This document shows positions 16,326-25,318 of a DNA stretch of 64,000 nucleotides, in pieces. This stretch comes from Phyllobacterium myrsinacearum (lineage in GTDB: Bacteria; Pseudomonadota; Alphaproteobacteria; Rhizobiales; Rhizobiaceae). The translations under genes and the position numbers were made by a program. Location of the stretch: NCBI RefSeq assembly GCF_014138285.1, contig NZ_JACGXN010000001.1, forward strand, positions 1,539,314 to 1,603,313. Direction: 5' to 3'. A model generated the notes under the pieces. That model was not told where the DNA came from, made no database searches, and was given only the letters and a program-made list of their open reading frames with translations. The number at the start of each line of letters is the position of its first letter. Within the stretch, counting starts at the first letter, position 1.

Positions 16326-17306
16326 ATGAGTAATACAGACAACCCGTTCAGTGGCGGCTATGGCAGCGCGCCTGGCACGACAACTGTGTCCTACGGGAGC
16401 GCAGCCACACCTACGCCCGCAAAGCCTGTTGGCGCCTTGATCAAGGATACGACTACCGCGGAATTCTCCGCTGATGTAATTGCTGAATCAAAAAATCAAC
16501 CGGTTCTGGTGGATTTCTGGGCCCCGTGGTGCGGTCCGTGCAAGCAATTGACACCCATCATCGAAAAGGTTGTCAACGCAGCGGGTGGGCGCGTGAAGCT
16601 GGTTAAAATGAACATTGATGAGCATCCGTCCATAGCGGGCCAATTGGGTATTCAATCGATACCGGCTGTGATCGCCTTTTCTGGCGGTAAGCCTGTCGAC
16701 GGTTTCATGGGCGCCTTGCCGGAATCCAAGGTACAGGAGTTCATCGATCGCATTGCCTCACCGGAGGGTGGCAAGGATGAGGCTATTCAATCGGCGTTGG
16801 ATGCGGCTGGCCAGGCGGTGACCGCAGGCGACACGGAACAGGCAATACAGATATATTCGGCCGTTCTTGGTGAGGTGCCTGATCATGTCGTGGCACTTGC
16901 CGGATTGGCAAATTGCCTGATTGAACTGGGTGATCTGGATCAGGCCAAGGCTGTTTTGGAGCAGGTTCCTGCGGACAAGAAGGAAGATGCGGGCGTGCGT
17001 GCGGCAGAAGCAAAGATTGCCCTGGCCGATCAAGTGACCAAGCTCGGGGATCCTGTCGCACTTGAGGCACAGCTCAAGGAAAACCCGAAAGATCATCAGG
17101 CGCGTTACGATCTCGCCATGATCCTGAACGCCACCGGACAGCGGGACGAGGCGGCAGATCATCTTCTCGCCATCATGAAAGCCGATCGTGCATGGAATGA
17201 TGATGGCGCCCGCAAGCAGTTGTTACAGTTTTTCGAAGCGTGGGGCCCGGCTGACCCAGCTTCACTCTCCGCGCGCCGAAAACTGTCTTCACTGCTGTTT
17301 TCCTGA
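16326..17306 (+). CDS. Thioredoxin-TPR protein (CnoX/YbbN-like)
   Basis: 326 residues from the ATG at 16326. After a Gly/Ser/Thr-rich N-terminus, a thioredoxin domain (about 45-150) has WAPWCGPCKQL and the cis-Pro segment IQSIPAVIAF. The C-terminal half (about 160-320) is a run of TPR-like helices, including VALAGLANCLIELGDLDQAK. E. coli CnoX is a chaperone-redox holdase; this protein keeps a full CXXC pair, so it can act as an oxidoreductase. Followed by the Lon-domain gene. Confidence 0.85.
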   Translation: MSNTDNPFSGGYGSAPGTTTVSYGSAATPTPAKPVGALIKDTTTAEFSADVIAESKNQPVLVDFWAPWCGPCKQLTPIIEKVVNAAGGRVKLVKMNIDEHPSIAGQLGIQSIPAVIAFSGGKPVDGFMGALPESKVQEFIDRIASPEGGKDEAIQSALDAAGQAVTAGDTEQAIQIYSAVLGEVPDHVVALAGLANCLIELGDLDQAKAVLEQVPADKKEDAGVRAAEAKIALADQVTKLGDPVALEAQLKENPKDHQARYDLAMILNATGQRDEAADHLLAIMKADRAWNDDGARKQLLQFFEAWGPADPASLSARRKLSSLLFS

Positions 17307-17373
17307 GTGAAATAGGGCACAATAGCGATTGACCCCCCCCCTCAACGGGCTGGATCAATCACCGGAGCTGGCA

Positions 17374-18036
17374 ATGCAAGCAGGAAATGTTCGTTATCGG
17401 ACGCTGGACAATATTCCGGAAAGTGTGCCGATTTTTCCGCTATCAGGAGCACTGTTGCTTCCAGGCGGTCAGTTGCCGTTGAACATCTTCGAACTGCGTT
17501 ATCTGGCCATGGTGGACGCGGCTTTGAGTGGCAAGCGGGTGATTGGCATGATCCAGCCACGCCTTGATCAGAGCGACGAAGACGCGGATGAATTATGCGA
17601 GGTCGGATGCCTTGGGCGTATTACGTCGTTCGCCGAGACAGGCGATGGGCGATTGCTGATCACATTGCAAGGCATTTGCCGCTTCCGGATTGTCAAGGAA
17701 CTCTCCACCCGGATGCCGTTCCGTCAATGCAAGATTGCGCCGCTTCTGGCCGACCTAGACGAAGCCGATGATTCAGAAGTGGACCGAATTGCGCTTCTGC
17801 GCGTTTTCCGGGCTTATCTTGATGCCAATAGTCTTGAAGCGGATTGGGACGGAATTTCCCGGGCGGGCAATGAAACCTTGGTGAATGCATTGGCCATGAT
17901 GTCGCCCTTTGGCGCTGCGGAAAAGCAGGCCCTACTGGAAGCAGCTGATTTGAAAACCAGAGCCGAGACTTTGATTGCGATCACCGAAATCATGCTGGCC
18001 AAAGATCAGGACGACTTTCAGTCGAACCTGCAGTAA
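17374..18036 (+). CDS. Lon N-terminal substrate-binding domain protein
   Basis: 220 residues from the ATG at 17374; GGAG lies 8 bases upstream. It matches the Lon LAN domain without ATPase or protease parts: [30 protein letters not shown], then [20 protein letters not shown] and FRIVKELS. Such stand-alone proteins are common in alphaproteobacteria; function unclear, perhaps in proteostasis, in keeping with the neighbouring thioredoxin-TPR gene. Confidence 0.85.
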   Translation: MQAGNVRYRTLDNIPESVPIFPLSGALLLPGGQLPLNIFELRYLAMVDAALSGKRVIGMIQPRLDQSDEDADELCEVGCLGRITSFAETGDGRLLITLQGICRFRIVKELSTRMPFRQCKIAPLLADLDEADDSEVDRIALLRVFRAYLDANSLEADWDGISRAGNETLVNALAMMSPFGAAEKQALLEAADLKTRAETLIAITEIMLAKDQDDFQSNLQ

Positions 18037-18053
18037 CTCTGAAGGAACGACCT

Positions 18054-18248
18054 GTGATCGAACCAAAACACGAACCCGCTATTGATCGGAAGTTGCTTGA
18101 ACTTCTGGTTTGCCCGCTGACCAAGGGACCGCTTGTTTACGATCAGGAGAGGTCGGAGCTGATTTCAAAATCGGCTCATCTTGCCTACCCCATCCGGGAT
18201 GGGATCCCGATCATGCTGCCATCCGAAGCGCGGACAATCGAAGAGTAG
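18054..18248 (+). CDS. Trm112-family protein
   Basis: 64 residues with a GTG start at 18054, chosen because AAGGA at 18041-18045 is nine bases upstream. The sequence [18 protein letters not shown] then [18 protein letters not shown] is typical of the UPF0434/Trm112 zinc-ribbon-like family. Eukaryotic Trm112 activates methyltransferases; the bacterial role is not settled. Only one Cys remains, so zinc binding is unlikely. Confidence 0.85.
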   Translation: MIEPKHEPAIDRKLLELLVCPLTKGPLVYDQERSELISKSAHLAYPIRDGIPIMLPSEARTIEE

Positions 18249-18323
18249 TTATTTTTCTGCAAATTTTCCAGGAAACTGCCAGAATGCGAGTCAGTTAAAC
18301 AACTGATACTTCGGAGTGGTTGC

Positions 18324-18896
18324 ATGGCCAAACGAAACGACAAGCGCGATATTCTCGTTGCTACGGCAGCCGGGTTGTTCTGGCGTCAGGGTTTCACGGT
18401 GACAAGTCTTGCTCATATAGCAACAGAATCCGGCATCCCGCTCGGCAATATCTACTACTACTTCAAGACCAAGGCCGAGCTAGCGCGCGGGGTTGCCGAT
18501 ATTTTTGTGGCTGAAACCGAAGACATGCTGACGGAAATTGTCGAAGCGGATCAGGATCCGCGCAAACGGCTGCTATTGCTCATTGAAAAGCTGGTACATT
18601 CCCTGAAAAGCCGTGTCGAAAATGGATGTCCAATTGCATTGGGAATACGGGATTTCCGCCACGAATCGCCGGAAGCGGCCGAACGAGCGGCAGAAGTCTT
18701 CAGTCTCCTCATCGGATTCATTGGTCGGGAACTCGGGCGAACAGGGCTGCGTCCTTCAGCTGCACTGGGAACCGCCCGTAATGCGCTCGCCGAATGGCAG
18801 GGCGGCATCATGCTCGCTCATGGCCTGAAGGATCCGACAGTTCTGGCCGAGAGCTTTCGGCGGATGGAGCGGTTGTTGGTGCCAACTCGCGGCTGA
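18324..18896 (+). CDS. TetR-family transcriptional regulator
   Basis: 190 residues; GGAG precedes the ATG by 8 bases. The N-terminal TetR helix-turn-helix is clear: ILVATAAGLFWRQGFTVTSL, AHIATESGIPLGNIYYYFKT and KAELARGVADIF. The C-terminal ligand-binding part is of the YcdC/TetR_C type in size. The target is unknown; no divergent gene is adjacent. Confidence 0.9.
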   Translation: MAKRNDKRDILVATAAGLFWRQGFTVTSLAHIATESGIPLGNIYYYFKTKAELARGVADIFVAETEDMLTEIVEADQDPRKRLLLLIEKLVHSLKSRVENGCPIALGIRDFRHESPEAAERAAEVFSLLIGFIGRELGRTGLRPSAALGTARNALAEWQGGIMLAHGLKDPTVLAESFRRMERLLVPTRG

Positions 18897-18963
18897 TGTA
18901 TCGGCGCTCGCATCATGGACACAAAAGCACTATATGAGGCCGTGACGTGCTCCAGGAGTTTGA

Positions 18964-19386
18964 ATGGCCAGAAGTAACCAAACCGCAGATTGGGCGAACC
19001 GCCTGTCGCCTGCCCTAAGCGAGATTGAATCACTCGCAATTGAGGCCTATGCGCACTTGCCAGAAGATTTTCGCGCCTTGTGTATGGATATCACCATTCA
19101 GGTGTCCGAATTTCCCGATGACCAGATTGTCGAGGACATGGGACTCGAATCGCCCTTTGACTTACTGGGCTTGTTTGAGGGCAGGGGTATAGGCGAACGG
19201 TTCTCACTTCAAACTGGCGAGAAGCCGAATACCATCACAATCTACCGTCGTGCTGTCCTCGATTATTGGGCGGAGTATGAGGAAGCATTGGGGGATATCG
19301 TGACTCACATTCTTATCCACGAGATCGGTCACCATTTCGGCCTGTCGGATGAGGATATGGATCGGATCGAGGCGAGTGTGGAATAA
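18964..19386 (+). CDS. Zincin-family metallopeptidase
   Basis: 140 residues. The zinc-binding motif HEIGHHFGLSDEDMDRIE near the C-terminus is the signature of the small zincin_1 family (PF06262 by recollection). Residues 25-100 hold LPEDFRALCMDITIQVSEFP and RGIGERFS. Cytoplasmic. The substrate is unknown. Confidence 0.85.
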   Translation: MARSNQTADWANRLSPALSEIESLAIEAYAHLPEDFRALCMDITIQVSEFPDDQIVEDMGLESPFDLLGLFEGRGIGERFSLQTGEKPNTITIYRRAVLDYWAEYEEALGDIVTHILIHEIGHHFGLSDEDMDRIEASVE

Positions 19387-19474
19387 AAGATGCGTTGAAA
19401 ACGGTGTATGGTTTTCAGCACACCCCTGTTATGCGTTCTCCATCAACTCTTTCTGATTCGTGAGGAGGCGTGAC

Positions 19475-19831
19475 TTGACGGATTATCCAACCCCTGTTGA
19501 GCTCTATCAGGTATTGAAAACGGCGTGGAGTCTTGAAAGCTCAAGCTCATGGACGCATGAAAACCCCGCCAAGGGACAGTGCAGTGTCACATCTCTTGTG
19601 GTTCAGGATTACTTTGGTGGCTTGATTCTGAAAACCAAGACGCACGGCGGGACGCATTTCTACAATCTGATCGATGGTGTGCGATGGGACCTTACCATCA
19701 GCCAGTTTGACCGGCCCATTCCTTTCCAGGACCAGCCAGCCTCGCGCGAAGATGCCATGGTGGATACCTCGGAACAGCAATATCAAAAACTCAAAGAGCG
19801 CCTGATCCTGAATGGTGTTGCGGATCAATAA
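19475..19831 (+). CDS. YunG-like hypothetical protein
   Basis: 118 residues. The TTG at 19475 is preferred because AGGAGG (19463-19468) is six bases before it; a GTG at 19460 overlaps that site. Contains QCSVTSLVVQDYFGG and THFYNLIDGVRWDLTISQF, as in YunG-like proteins of unknown function, which look like small Cys-containing enzymes. Its end overlaps the convergent DUF1737 gene by seven bases. Confidence 0.75.
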   Translation: MTDYPTPVELYQVLKTAWSLESSSSWTHENPAKGQCSVTSLVVQDYFGGLILKTKTHGGTHFYNLIDGVRWDLTISQFDRPIPFQDQPASREDAMVDTSEQQYQKLKERLILNGVADQ

Positions 19832-20031
19832 TCGCTGAGCTTAATCCCCGGTTCGTAATCAACGCCGTCGACGTCTTTCACGACCGCCTGACCGCACTGC
19901 ATGACGCCCGTCACGGTATTGAATGCATAGGTGGGTGAACCATAGATATGCCAGCCTTTGTTCACGGCTGCCGTCACCTTATGACAGAAGCTGGCATCGT
20001 CGGGACCGGTCAAGAAGCGGTACAGTTTCAT
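19825..20031 (-). CDS. DUF1737-domain protein
   Basis: 68 residues: MKLYRFLTGPDDASFCHKVT, AAVNKGWHIYGSPTYAFN, then MQCGQAVVKDV. This matches the DUF1737 family, often found as a small stand-alone protein in Rhizobiales. It begins four bases inside the end of the lyase gene (ATGA-like overlap at 20028-20031), so the two are co-transcribed. Confidence 0.8.
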   Translation of the reverse strand: MKLYRFLTGPDDASFCHKVTAAVNKGWHIYGSPTYAFNTVTGVMQCGQAVVKDVDGVDYEPGIKLSDY

Positions 20032-20912
20032 AGTCTGTCTCCTGTCATTTGTACTTTGGCCATGATCTTCTCTGCGTTGGCAAGATGCAGGCGCTCAATC
20101 ATTTTCCCATGCAGGGCGATCACGCCCCTGTTTGCATTTTCCGGAAGGGCGAATGCAGCGATGATCGACTTTGCATCGGCAATGGCAACGTCATCAGGCT
20201 GAAAGGCGCCGTTCGCAGCACCGATCTGCGCAGGATGGATCAGCGTTTTACCGTCAAAACCCATTTTCGCACCTTGGGTACATTCTGCCGTGAAACCGTC
20301 GATATCGGCAAAGTCATTATAGACGCCATCGATCACATCCAGCCTTCCGGCTTTGGCACAAAGAACGATCTGCATCAGCCATGGAACAAGATAGGCACGG
20401 TTATCACCGGCGCTTGTGCCCGTTTCCTTGGCGATATCGTTTGTACCAACAACGAAACAGTCCAGGCGGCCGGTGGAGCGCAAGCCCAATTCAGCAATCT
20501 CGTCCGCGTTAAGAATGCCGCGCGGCGTCTCGATCATTGCCCACAGCCGAACGTTCTCGGATGCGTCGGTTTCTTCGAGTATTTCGGTGACACCGGTTAT
20601 ATCCTGTGGTGTCTCCACCTTGGGTAACAGGATCGCATCGGGCTTGCAGGCGCGGGCGGCCAGAAGATCTTCAGCACCCCATTCGCTCGCAAGCGCATTG
20701 ATGCGGATGATCCGTTCCGCCTTGCTTGAGAGATTGGCGCGGAAGTAGTGGCGCAGAGCTTCGCGTGCGTCGTCCTTGGCATCTGGGGCGACGGCATCTT
20801 CGAGATCGAAAATAACCGCATCAGCATCAAGACTTGCAACCTTGGCGAGAGCCTTGGCATTCGAGGCGGGAACGTAGAGCACAGAGCGGCGAGGGCGAAA
20901 GGTTTTACGCAT
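20028..20912 (-). CDS. CitE-like HpcH/HpaI aldolase family protein
   Basis: 294 residues from the ATG at 20912 (MRKTFRPRRSVLYVPASN, the common N-terminus of this family); the frame is open upstream to 20984. The TIM-barrel motifs FDLEDAVAPDAK, IRINALAS, ILLPKVETPQD, WAMIETPRGILN and MGFDGKTLIHPAQI are all present. Members cleave or hydrolyse malyl-CoA, citramalyl-CoA or citryl-CoA type thioesters. The exact substrate cannot be told. In an operon with the DUF1737 gene. Confidence 0.85.
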   Translation of the reverse strand: MRKTFRPRRSVLYVPASNAKALAKVASLDADAVIFDLEDAVAPDAKDDAREALRHYFRANLSSKAERIIRINALASEWGAEDLLAARACKPDAILLPKVETPQDITGVTEILEETDASENVRLWAMIETPRGILNADEIAELGLRSTGRLDCFVVGTNDIAKETGTSAGDNRAYLVPWLMQIVLCAKAGRLDVIDGVYNDFADIDGFTAECTQGAKMGFDGKTLIHPAQIGAANGAFQPDDVAIADAKSIIAAFALPENANRGVIALHGKMIERLHLANAEKIMAKVQMTGDRL

Positions 20913-21063
20913 GTCACTTTTTTGCATTGAACGGCAAGCCAAGACAAGTGCTATAGCATGCTTTGGCCTGCCCCAATCTGCCACAGGGGGAAAGTCTTTG
21001 ATTCACCGTCAAGCTGGTGTAAAGCCAACATACCGACTTTACCGAACACCATAGGCAGAGATT

Positions 21064-21669
21064 ATGGACAAGTTTACCAAGCTGACCGGCGTTGCCGCCC
21101 CGTTGCCGATTATCAATATCGATACGGATATGATCATTCCGAAGGATTACCTGAAGACGATCAAGCGCACGGGACTTGGTACTGGGCTCTTTGCCGAAAT
21201 GCGCTACAATGACGATGGTTCGGAGAATCCCGATTTCGTCCTCAACAGACCAGCCTATCGCAAGGCGCAAATTCTGGTGGCCGGCGATAATTTCGGCTGC
21301 GGTTCCAGTCGTGAGCACGCACCTTGGGCGCTGCTTGATTTCGGCATCCGCTGTGTCATCTCGACCAGTTTTGCCGACATTTTCTACAATAATTGCTTCA
21401 AGAACGGTATCCTACCAATCCGCGTCAGCCACGAGGATTTGGACAAGTTGATGGATGATGCGCAGCGCGGTGCCAACGCGACGCTGTCGATCGATCTGGA
21501 AGAGAAAACAATCAGGGGTCCGGATGGCGGTCAAATCAGCTTTGATCTTGATGAGTTCCGCCGCTATTGCATGCTGAATGGCCTTGATGATATCGGCCTA
21601 ACCATGGAAAAGGCGTCGAAGATTGACAGTTTCGAGGCAGCCAATGCCGAAAGGCATCCCTGGGCCTGA
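21064..21669 (+). CDS. leuD: 3-isopropylmalate dehydratase small subunit
   Basis: 201 residues. [20 protein letters not shown] at the start and [17 protein letters not shown] in the middle are diagnostic of LeuD. With LeuC it isomerises 2- and 3-isopropylmalate in leucine synthesis. leuB is about 4.6 kb downstream on the opposite strand, separated by asd and a transporter. The gene is monocistronic, ending at a hairpin terminator. Confidence 0.97.
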   Translation: MDKFTKLTGVAAPLPIINIDTDMIIPKDYLKTIKRTGLGTGLFAEMRYNDDGSENPDFVLNRPAYRKAQILVAGDNFGCGSSREHAPWALLDFGIRCVISTSFADIFYNNCFKNGILPIRVSHEDLDKLMDDAQRGANATLSIDLEEKTIRGPDGGQISFDLDEFRRYCMLNGLDDIGLTMEKASKIDSFEAANAERHPWA

Positions 21670-21722
21670 TTTGTGGTCAATTATGGAATAGAGCGCATCG
21701 ATACTGTCGATTGGCTCAATGA

Positions 21723-21749
21723 AAAAGGGCGCAGAAACTGCGCCCTTTT
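21723..21749. terminator. Bidirectional terminator between leuD and asd
   Basis: GGGCGCAG/CTGCGCCC stem with an AAA loop, flanked by A4 and T4. It serves the convergent leuD (+) and asd (-). Confidence 0.9.
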
Positions 21750-21772
21750 CAATTTTAAGGATGTGGCGTGTT

Positions 21773-22807
21773 TCAGGCCGCAAGCTGCTTTGGCTGGATC
21801 AGCCCGCGTGCGACGAGAAGTTCAGCGATCTGAATGGTGTTGAGGGCCGCACCCTTGCGCAGGTTGTCCGAAACAATCCAAAGCGACAGACCGTTCTCGA
21901 CTGTGATGTCTTCGCGGATACGCGAGATATAGGTGGCATCTTCACCAGCAGCTTCGTAGGGCGTGATGTACCCGCCATCTTCATGCCGATCAATAACCAG
22001 ACAGCCAGGTGCATTGGAGAGAATCTCGCGGGCCTCTTCTGCGCTCATGGGGCTTTCAAACTCGATGTTGACAGCTTCCGAATGGCCAATGAAGACGGGT
22101 ACACGGACACATGTCGCTGTCAGCTTTATCTTGGGGTCGAGCATCTTCTTGGTCTCGGCGACCATCTTCCACTCTTCCTTGGTGTAGCCGTCTTCCATGA
22201 ACACGTCGATATGCGGGATGACGTTGAAGGCAATCCGCTTGGTGAACTTCTTGGCTTCCACCGGATCGGCAACGAACACCGCCCGTGACTGCTGGAACAA
22301 CTCATCCATGCCGTCCTTGCCAGCGCCGGAAACCGACTGGTAGGTAGCGATAACGAGACGCTTGATCTTCGCCTTGTCGTGCAGCGGCTTTAGGGCGACG
22401 ACGAGCTGCGCTGTGGAACAGTTCGGGTTGGCAATGATGTTCTTCTTGGTAAAACCGACAATTGCGTCCGGATTTACTTCCGGCACGATCAGAGGCACGT
22501 TTGAATCGTAGCGCCATGCAGAGGAATTATCGATGACGACGCAACCCTGCGCGCCGATCTTTGGCGACCATTCCTTCGAGACGTTGCCGCCCGCCGACAT
22601 CAGGCAGATATCGGTGTCGGAAAAGTCATAGGTCTCGAGGTTTTTGACCTTCAGCGTGCGGTCGCCAAACGACACTTCGGTTCCCTGTGACCGGCGCGAG
22701 GCAAGCGCCACAACTTCACTGACCGGAAAGCCGCGCTCTTCCAGTATTGTCAACATTTCGCGGCCCACATTGCCCGTGGCGCCTACAACCGCAACCTTGA
22801 AACTCAT
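21773..22807 (-). CDS. asd: Aspartate-semialdehyde dehydrogenase
   Basis: 344 residues from the ATG at 22807 (MSFKVAVVGATGNVGREM); AGGAG lies nine bases upstream. The frame is open upstream to 22984, but that part crosses the leader region. The N-terminal NADP site and the active-site Cys in NPNCSTAQLVVALKPL are visible, as is QSVSGAGKDGMDEL. It makes aspartate-4-semialdehyde, the branch point to lysine, threonine, methionine and isoleucine. dapF, further along in lysine synthesis, is at 61.9 kb. Probably controlled by the attenuator upstream. Confidence 0.97.
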   Translation of the reverse strand: MSFKVAVVGATGNVGREMLTILEERGFPVSEVVALASRRSQGTEVSFGDRTLKVKNLETYDFSDTDICLMSAGGNVSKEWSPKIGAQGCVVIDNSSAWRYDSNVPLIVPEVNPDAIVGFTKKNIIANPNCSTAQLVVALKPLHDKAKIKRLVIATYQSVSGAGKDGMDELFQQSRAVFVADPVEAKKFTKRIAFNVIPHIDVFMEDGYTKEEWKMVAETKKMLDPKIKLTATCVRVPVFIGHSEAVNIEFESPMSAEEAREILSNAPGCLVIDRHEDGGYITPYEAAGEDATYISRIREDITVENGLSLWIVSDNLRKGAALNTIQIAELLVARGLIQPKQLAA

Positions 22808-22840
22808 CTGTGCTATCTCCTGTCCCTCACCGCTCTTTGC

Positions 22841-22890
22841 AAAAAACCCGCTGGCCACTGCGGGTCTTTTCCCCCGGGCCGGACCCGGGA
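22841..22890 (-). promoter_or_regulatory. Transcription attenuator of asd: terminator and competing antiterminator
   Basis: On the minus strand, ACCCGC and GCGGGT (22860-22865 and 22846-22851) form a stem followed by six T (22846-22841): an intrinsic terminator 34 bases before asd. The segment read as CGGGTC (22887-22882) can instead pair with GACCCG (22866-22861), which overlaps the first terminator arm, so the two structures exclude each other. CGGGTC is also part of a CCCGGG hairpin. This is the usual layout of an attenuator. Confidence 0.65.
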
Positions 22891-22913
22891 GGGGGCGAGC
22901 AGGCCAAGGGAAA

Positions 22914-23033
22914 TCAGACCGTTTTGGTGGTCGTTTTGGCCGGCATTTTGGTGGAAAGAACAGACGCGCCTGCGCATCCGGCATGAATGCCGGAACCGCT
23001 CGTCAAAAAGTGTGCAGTTGATTCGCTGCTCAC
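22914..23033 (-). CDS. Putative leader peptide of asd attenuator
   Basis: 39 codons from a GTG at 23033. AAGGAG (minus strand, 23047-23042) gives an eight-base spacing. The peptide ends STKMPAKTTTKTV: within its last 13 codons are five Thr, three Lys and one Met, end products of the aspartate pathway. The stop is just before the paired segments. A shorter form from the ATG at 22946 lacks a ribosome site. Stalling at Lys or Thr codons would favour the antiterminator; inferred. Confidence 0.55.
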   Translation of the reverse strand: MSSESTAHFLTSGSGIHAGCAGASVLSTKMPAKTTTKTV

Positions 23034-23058
23034 GGGGGCGTCTCCTTAACCTGCCACG

Positions 23059-23086
23059 CTTGTAGCGGCTTTCCAAAAAGAGTCAA
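23059..23086 (-). promoter_or_regulatory. Promoter of asd leader transcript
   Basis: On the minus strand TTGACT (23086-23081), a 16-base spacer and TACAAG (23064-23059). The start would be near 23052, right before the leader ribosome site. The rest of the spacer up to 23366 has no gene and probably holds the transporter promoter. Confidence 0.5.
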
Positions 23087-23366
23087 TTGTCCATTCAAAA
23101 GAGAAGAATATGTCGCGTTACGCACAATTTTAAACTTTCGTCGTAAAAACCGGTCTTTGCTTTCTGAAATATTTGTTCAACACTTGGATGGTGCATGGGG
23201 TGCATGACCTTTGGGGGGAGTTCCGGAGGACATTCACCGGCGTATGGTCGGTTTGATTGCCTGGGCTTGGCGGACAGATCATACGCAGTGACAAAACTAA
23301 AGAGCGTGACCGGACCTTGGGGCGCGGACGCTCTGGCGTAGATGCTGTTTTCTGGGAGGAAATGAA

Positions 23367-25250
23367 ATGGCGACCACTTCTGTGGCTGGTGATGCCAGCC
23401 GGGGTATGACGCGGGAAGAGAAGAAAGTTATCTTCGCTTCTTCGCTCGGGACTGTTTTCGAATGGTACGACTTTTACTTGTACGGTGCATTGGCTGGTTT
23501 TATCGGCATAGCCTTCTTCGGTGAATATCCCGAGGCAACCCGCAATATCTTTGCGCTGCTGGCCTTCGCGGCAGGCTTTCTCGTCCGTCCGTTCGGAGCG
23601 CTGGTGTTTGGTCGTGTCGGCGATCTCGTCGGGCGCAAATATACGTTCCTTGTCACCATCCTGATCATGGGTCTGTCGACCTTCCTGGTCGGTATTCTTC
23701 CTGGCTCCGGTACTTGGGGCATCGCGGCACCGATCATCCTGATCGCCCTGCGCATGCTACAGGGACTGGCACTCGGCGGTGAATATGGCGGTGCGGCCAC
23801 TTATGTGGCGGAGCACGCACCAAAGAACCGGCGTGGTTATTACACGTCATGGATCCAGACAACGGCGACGCTCGGTCTGTTCCTATCACTGGTCGTGGTT
23901 CTTATTGTGCAAAACTGGCTCGGCAAGGAAGCTTTTGCTGCCTGGGGCTGGCGCATTCCCTTTATTCTATCATTCGTATTGCTCGGCATCTCCGTGTGGA
24001 TTCGTCTCTCCTTGAGTGAATCACCTGCCTTCAAGAAGATGAAGGAGGAGGGCAAGGGCTCCAAGGCGCCGCTGACGGAAGCATTTGGTCAGTGGAAGAA
24101 TGCCCGGGTTGCCCTGCTCGCCCTGTTCGGCCTCACCGCCGGTCAAGCCGTTGTCTGGTATTCCGGCCAGTTCTATGCGCTGTTCTTCCTGCAGAACGTG
24201 CTGAAAGTGGACGGCCAGACGGTCAATATCATGATCGCCATTGCGCTGCTGCTCGGTACCGGCTTCTTCGTCTTCTTCGGCTGGCTGTCAGACAAGATCG
24301 GCCGCAAGCCGATCATCATGGCCGGTCTTGCCTTGGCAATCCTTACCTACTTCCCGCTGTTCAAGGGTCTGACGCAGGCTGCCAATCCGGCACTGGCACA
24401 GGCTGAAGCAACGGTACGTGCAACGGTAACCGCAGCACCCGGCGATTGTACATTCCAGTTCAATCCGGTCGGTACAGCCAAGTTCACCAGCTCGTGCGAT
24501 ATTGCCACATCGTTCCTGTCGAAGAGCTCGGTACCATACGAAGTGGTCAGCGGTCCTGCCGGACAGCCAGCCACGATCAAGCTCGGTGATACGCTCATCC
24601 CATCCTACGACGCTGTTGCTGCCGGTCCGGATGCTGCAGCCAAGAATGCCGTGCTGACGCACGATCTCAACCTTGCCTTGCAGAAGGCCGGTTTCCCGCT
24701 GGTGCGGGCTGCTGCGAAGGTGCCGGATGTGAAACTGGATGGCTTCATCAAAGCCAATCCTGAGCTCAACCTTGATGCAACAGCTGTTCGTGCCGGTGAA
24801 AAGGCTGTCACGCCGGTTGCGGATCTCGTCAAGGCGAAGCTGATCACGGCAGAACAGGCAGCCGGTGCCACTGATATGGCGGTTTACACTGTGCCCAATG
24901 GCGGCTTGTTCAGCGTGGTTGCTGACCCTAAAGCCGTGAACTGGCCGATGACGATCGCGATCCTGTTCGTGCTCGTGATCTACGTGACGATGGTTTACGG
25001 TCCGATTGCTGCGATCTTGGTCGAGATGTTCCCGACCCGTATCCGCTATACCGGCATGTCGCTGCCCTATCATATCGGCAACGGCTGGTTCGGTGGCCTG
25101 GTTCCGGCTATCGTTTTCGCAATGAGTGCGGCCAAGGGCGATATTTACTATGGCCTGTGGTACCCCATCGTCATTGCAGCCATGACGCTGGTGATCGGCC
25201 TGATCTTCGTCCGCGAAACCAAGGGTGAAGATCTGAACGACATCAAGTAA
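23367..25250 (+). CDS. MHS-family MFS transporter with large insert
   Basis: 627 residues; GGAGGA precedes the ATG. The metabolite:H+ symporter signatures are present: FEWYDFYLYGALAG, GRVGDLVGRKYTFLV, RMLQGLALGGEYGGAATYVA and GWLSDKIGRKPIIM. Related ProP/KgtP/ShiA-type carriers have 430-550 residues; here about 190 extra residues (about 334-523) with two Cys, rich in Ala/Val, sit between membrane segments 8 and 9, before NWPMTIAILFVLV. The substrate may be an organic acid or osmolyte; not decidable. Confidence 0.9.
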   Translation: MATTSVAGDASRGMTREEKKVIFASSLGTVFEWYDFYLYGALAGFIGIAFFGEYPEATRNIFALLAFAAGFLVRPFGALVFGRVGDLVGRKYTFLVTILIMGLSTFLVGILPGSGTWGIAAPIILIALRMLQGLALGGEYGGAATYVAEHAPKNRRGYYTSWIQTTATLGLFLSLVVVLIVQNWLGKEAFAAWGWRIPFILSFVLLGISVWIRLSLSESPAFKKMKEEGKGSKAPLTEAFGQWKNARVALLALFGLTAGQAVVWYSGQFYALFFLQNVLKVDGQTVNIMIAIALLLGTGFFVFFGWLSDKIGRKPIIMAGLALAILTYFPLFKGLTQAANPALAQAEATVRATVTAAPGDCTFQFNPVGTAKFTSSCDIATSFLSKSSVPYEVVSGPAGQPATIKLGDTLIPSYDAVAAGPDAAAKNAVLTHDLNLALQKAGFPLVRAAAKVPDVKLDGFIKANPELNLDATAVRAGEKAVTPVADLVKAKLITAEQAAGATDMAVYTVPNGGLFSVVADPKAVNWPMTIAILFVLVIYVTMVYGPIAAILVEMFPTRIRYTGMSLPYHIGNGWFGGLVPAIVFAMSAAKGDIYYGLWYPIVIAAMTLVIGLIFVRETKGEDLNDIK

Positions 25251-25264
25251 TCAGCCGCTCAACA

Positions 25265-25298
25265 AAAAGCCCGGCGCGAGCAATCGCGCCGGGCTTTT
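25265..25298. terminator. Bidirectional terminator between transporter and leuB
   Basis: Fifteen-base perfect arms AAAAGCCCGGCGCGA/TCGCGCCGGGCTTTT with a four-base loop. It serves both convergent genes. Confidence 0.95.
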
Positions 25299-25318
25299 CT
25301 TTGTCCAAATTCTCGCGG

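Noticed and set aside
24288-25073. 261-codon minus-strand frame inside the MHS transporter
   Set aside because: His/Arg/Asp-rich shadow of the transporter; the + strand reading has membrane segments and family motifs.
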